NCBI GenBank assembly: GCA_013115135.1
Contig: JABANP010000209.1
Span: 21,872 to 85,871 of the forward strand
Source of the DNA: Perkinsus olseni
Lineage: Eukaryota; Perkinsozoa; Perkinsida; Perkinsidae
DNA length: 64,000 nt
Direction of reading: 5' to 3'
Shown: in pieces, positions 63,111 through 64,000 of the stretch
Position numbering within the stretch: the stretch's first letter is position 1
Layout of the letters: the number at the start of each line of letters is the position of its first letter
The notes under the pieces: generated by a model
Database searches by the model: none
What the model was told of the DNA's origin: nothing
The model's input: the letters and a program-made list of their open reading frames with translations, nothing else
Translations under genes and position numbers: made by a program

Positions 63111-64000
63111 TTTTTTGTTTTGTTTTGTTAGTGAGGCTTCTGCGCCTAGGCGCTACGCAACATGTCCTGACTGAGTCAGTATGGTTGCTAGCCTCGCGCT
63201 TATGAAAGCGCTGAGTCCGGGCCTTCCGGGCTCGTCTAAGTGTGAGTTCCTCCTGACCAAGTGGCTTGAGCTGGATCCCCCTAGTTCGAGCGACTGGAAT
63301 CCAGTCAGGCACTACTTTGGTCAGGAATTTATTCAGGCCGCTATTACGTTCGCATACCGCTTTCCTTAAGAGTCTCAGCCCCCTGATCTTGTCCGACTCG
63401 TTACCCGGGCCGACTTCTAGTATGTTCCTGTTTAAGTTGTCGGTACGGGCACGCCTCATTCTGGCTGAGTTACACCAGAAGAAGTGTGCTATCGTTTCCT
63501 TCTCCCTGCCGCAATACCTGCATTGTTGTGTGGCGTTGCCATACCTTTTGCTTCGTCCCTTAAAGCCCTCGAACGTTGCCATGGTAGGACAGGAGTTCCA
63601 CAAATTTCCTTCTTTGTATCTTGCTCCATCTAGTAGTTCTCCCTCATTATGGAGCGCAATTGTATGAGCCCTAATGATAACCCCAGTCTGTTGACTGCTA
63701 GGGGCTGCCCTCTGCCAAATTCCCTCAATTTCTTTATCCATTGTTTTCCGGATTTCCTCGAATGTGTGAGAGACCGGAGTCTCTACCCGTACAACTTTTA
63801 TGTCGGTACTCGTGCCGGACCCTCCTTTCCTTGCAGCCCAGTCCGAGAGTTCGTTGCCTGTTGTACCACAGTGCCCTTTGACCCATGATATAGTGGTGAG
63901 AGTCCCGGAAGCGCAGATGCTTTCGAGTGTATCTCTTAACCGGACAATTTGTGGCGTAGGCCTGTCGCTTGTGATGCTTTGTATGGCTGCTCTCGAGTCT
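63111..64000 (-). mobile_element. Third LINE family, 3' end (cut by window edge)
   Basis: The minus frame from the right edge reads the end of RNase H (DSRAAIQSI, WVKGHCGTTGNELSDWAA) and a C-terminal CCHC (CRYCGREKETIAHFFWC). It then passes through a short A-rich stretch at 63111-63130 into the (NAC)n tract without meeting a stop. The frame then encodes hundreds of Asp, His, Asn and Tyr codons. Either the stop is lost or the element relies on the tail. Confidence 0.82.

Noticed and set aside
1..64000. Spliced-leader gene or leader relic of dinoflagellate/Perkinsus type
   Set aside because: I looked for the conserved core CCGTAGCCAT...GGCTCAAG and did not find it on either strand.

Overview
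The window looks like nuclear DNA of a small-genome protist. An alveolate of the Perkinsus type is my best guess: very short GT-AG introns (41-70 nt), compact genes with predicted signal peptides, and a genome crowded with LTR and non-LTR retroelements. No single gene proves the taxon. There is no bacterial operon, no rRNA and no CRISPR array.

Left part (1-8.2 kb): a decayed RNA-virus polymerase relic of mononegavirus L type (1-953), a duplicated tRNA-Pro(AGG) locus (1185-2342) that carries a copy of only the first exon of a secreted-protein gene, a multi-exon minus-strand gene of unknown function (4748-6143), and sequence without supported genes.

Nested retroelements (8.97-22.0 kb): a minus-strand BEL/Pao-like LTR element (8968-22009, 225-bp LTRs) inserted in a second copy of the tRNA-Pro repeat. 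A plus-strand Ty3-like element (9514-14238, identical 271-bp LTRs, 5-bp target duplication) then inserted in a 45-bp minisatellite near the 3' end of its pol. The outer pol is also split by a 2.25-kb GT...AG-bounded segment.

Host gene island (22-35 kb): a secreted protein gene (22220-23096), two more tRNA-Pro genes, a mitochondrial p32/MAM33-family gene (24929-26217, minus) divergent from an EF-hand membrane protein (26778-27999), a WW plus B-box zinc-finger gene (28059-31882), and a cluster of small secreted or membrane proteins (32.0-34.6 kb). Several introns share sequence with each other, some in opposite orientations. Several carry a tRNA T-arm-like motif, and hairpins with arms GTATCTT/AAGATAC recur at fixed 14-nt spacing. 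This is the most novel signal I see.

Right part (38-64 kb): APE-type LINEs with RNase H on the minus strand. A 7-kb segment with a full LINE (ORF1+ORF2) is present twice (38707-45684 and 53129-60135). Two other LINE families (48.2-51.0 kb and 63.1 kb to the edge) abut kilobase tracts of (GTN)n/(NAC)n triplets and a 75-bp minisatellite. The two LINE copies differ almost only in homopolymer length. Together with single-base breaks in homopolymers elsewhere, this points to residual long-read indel errors, so some frameshifts here may not be biological.
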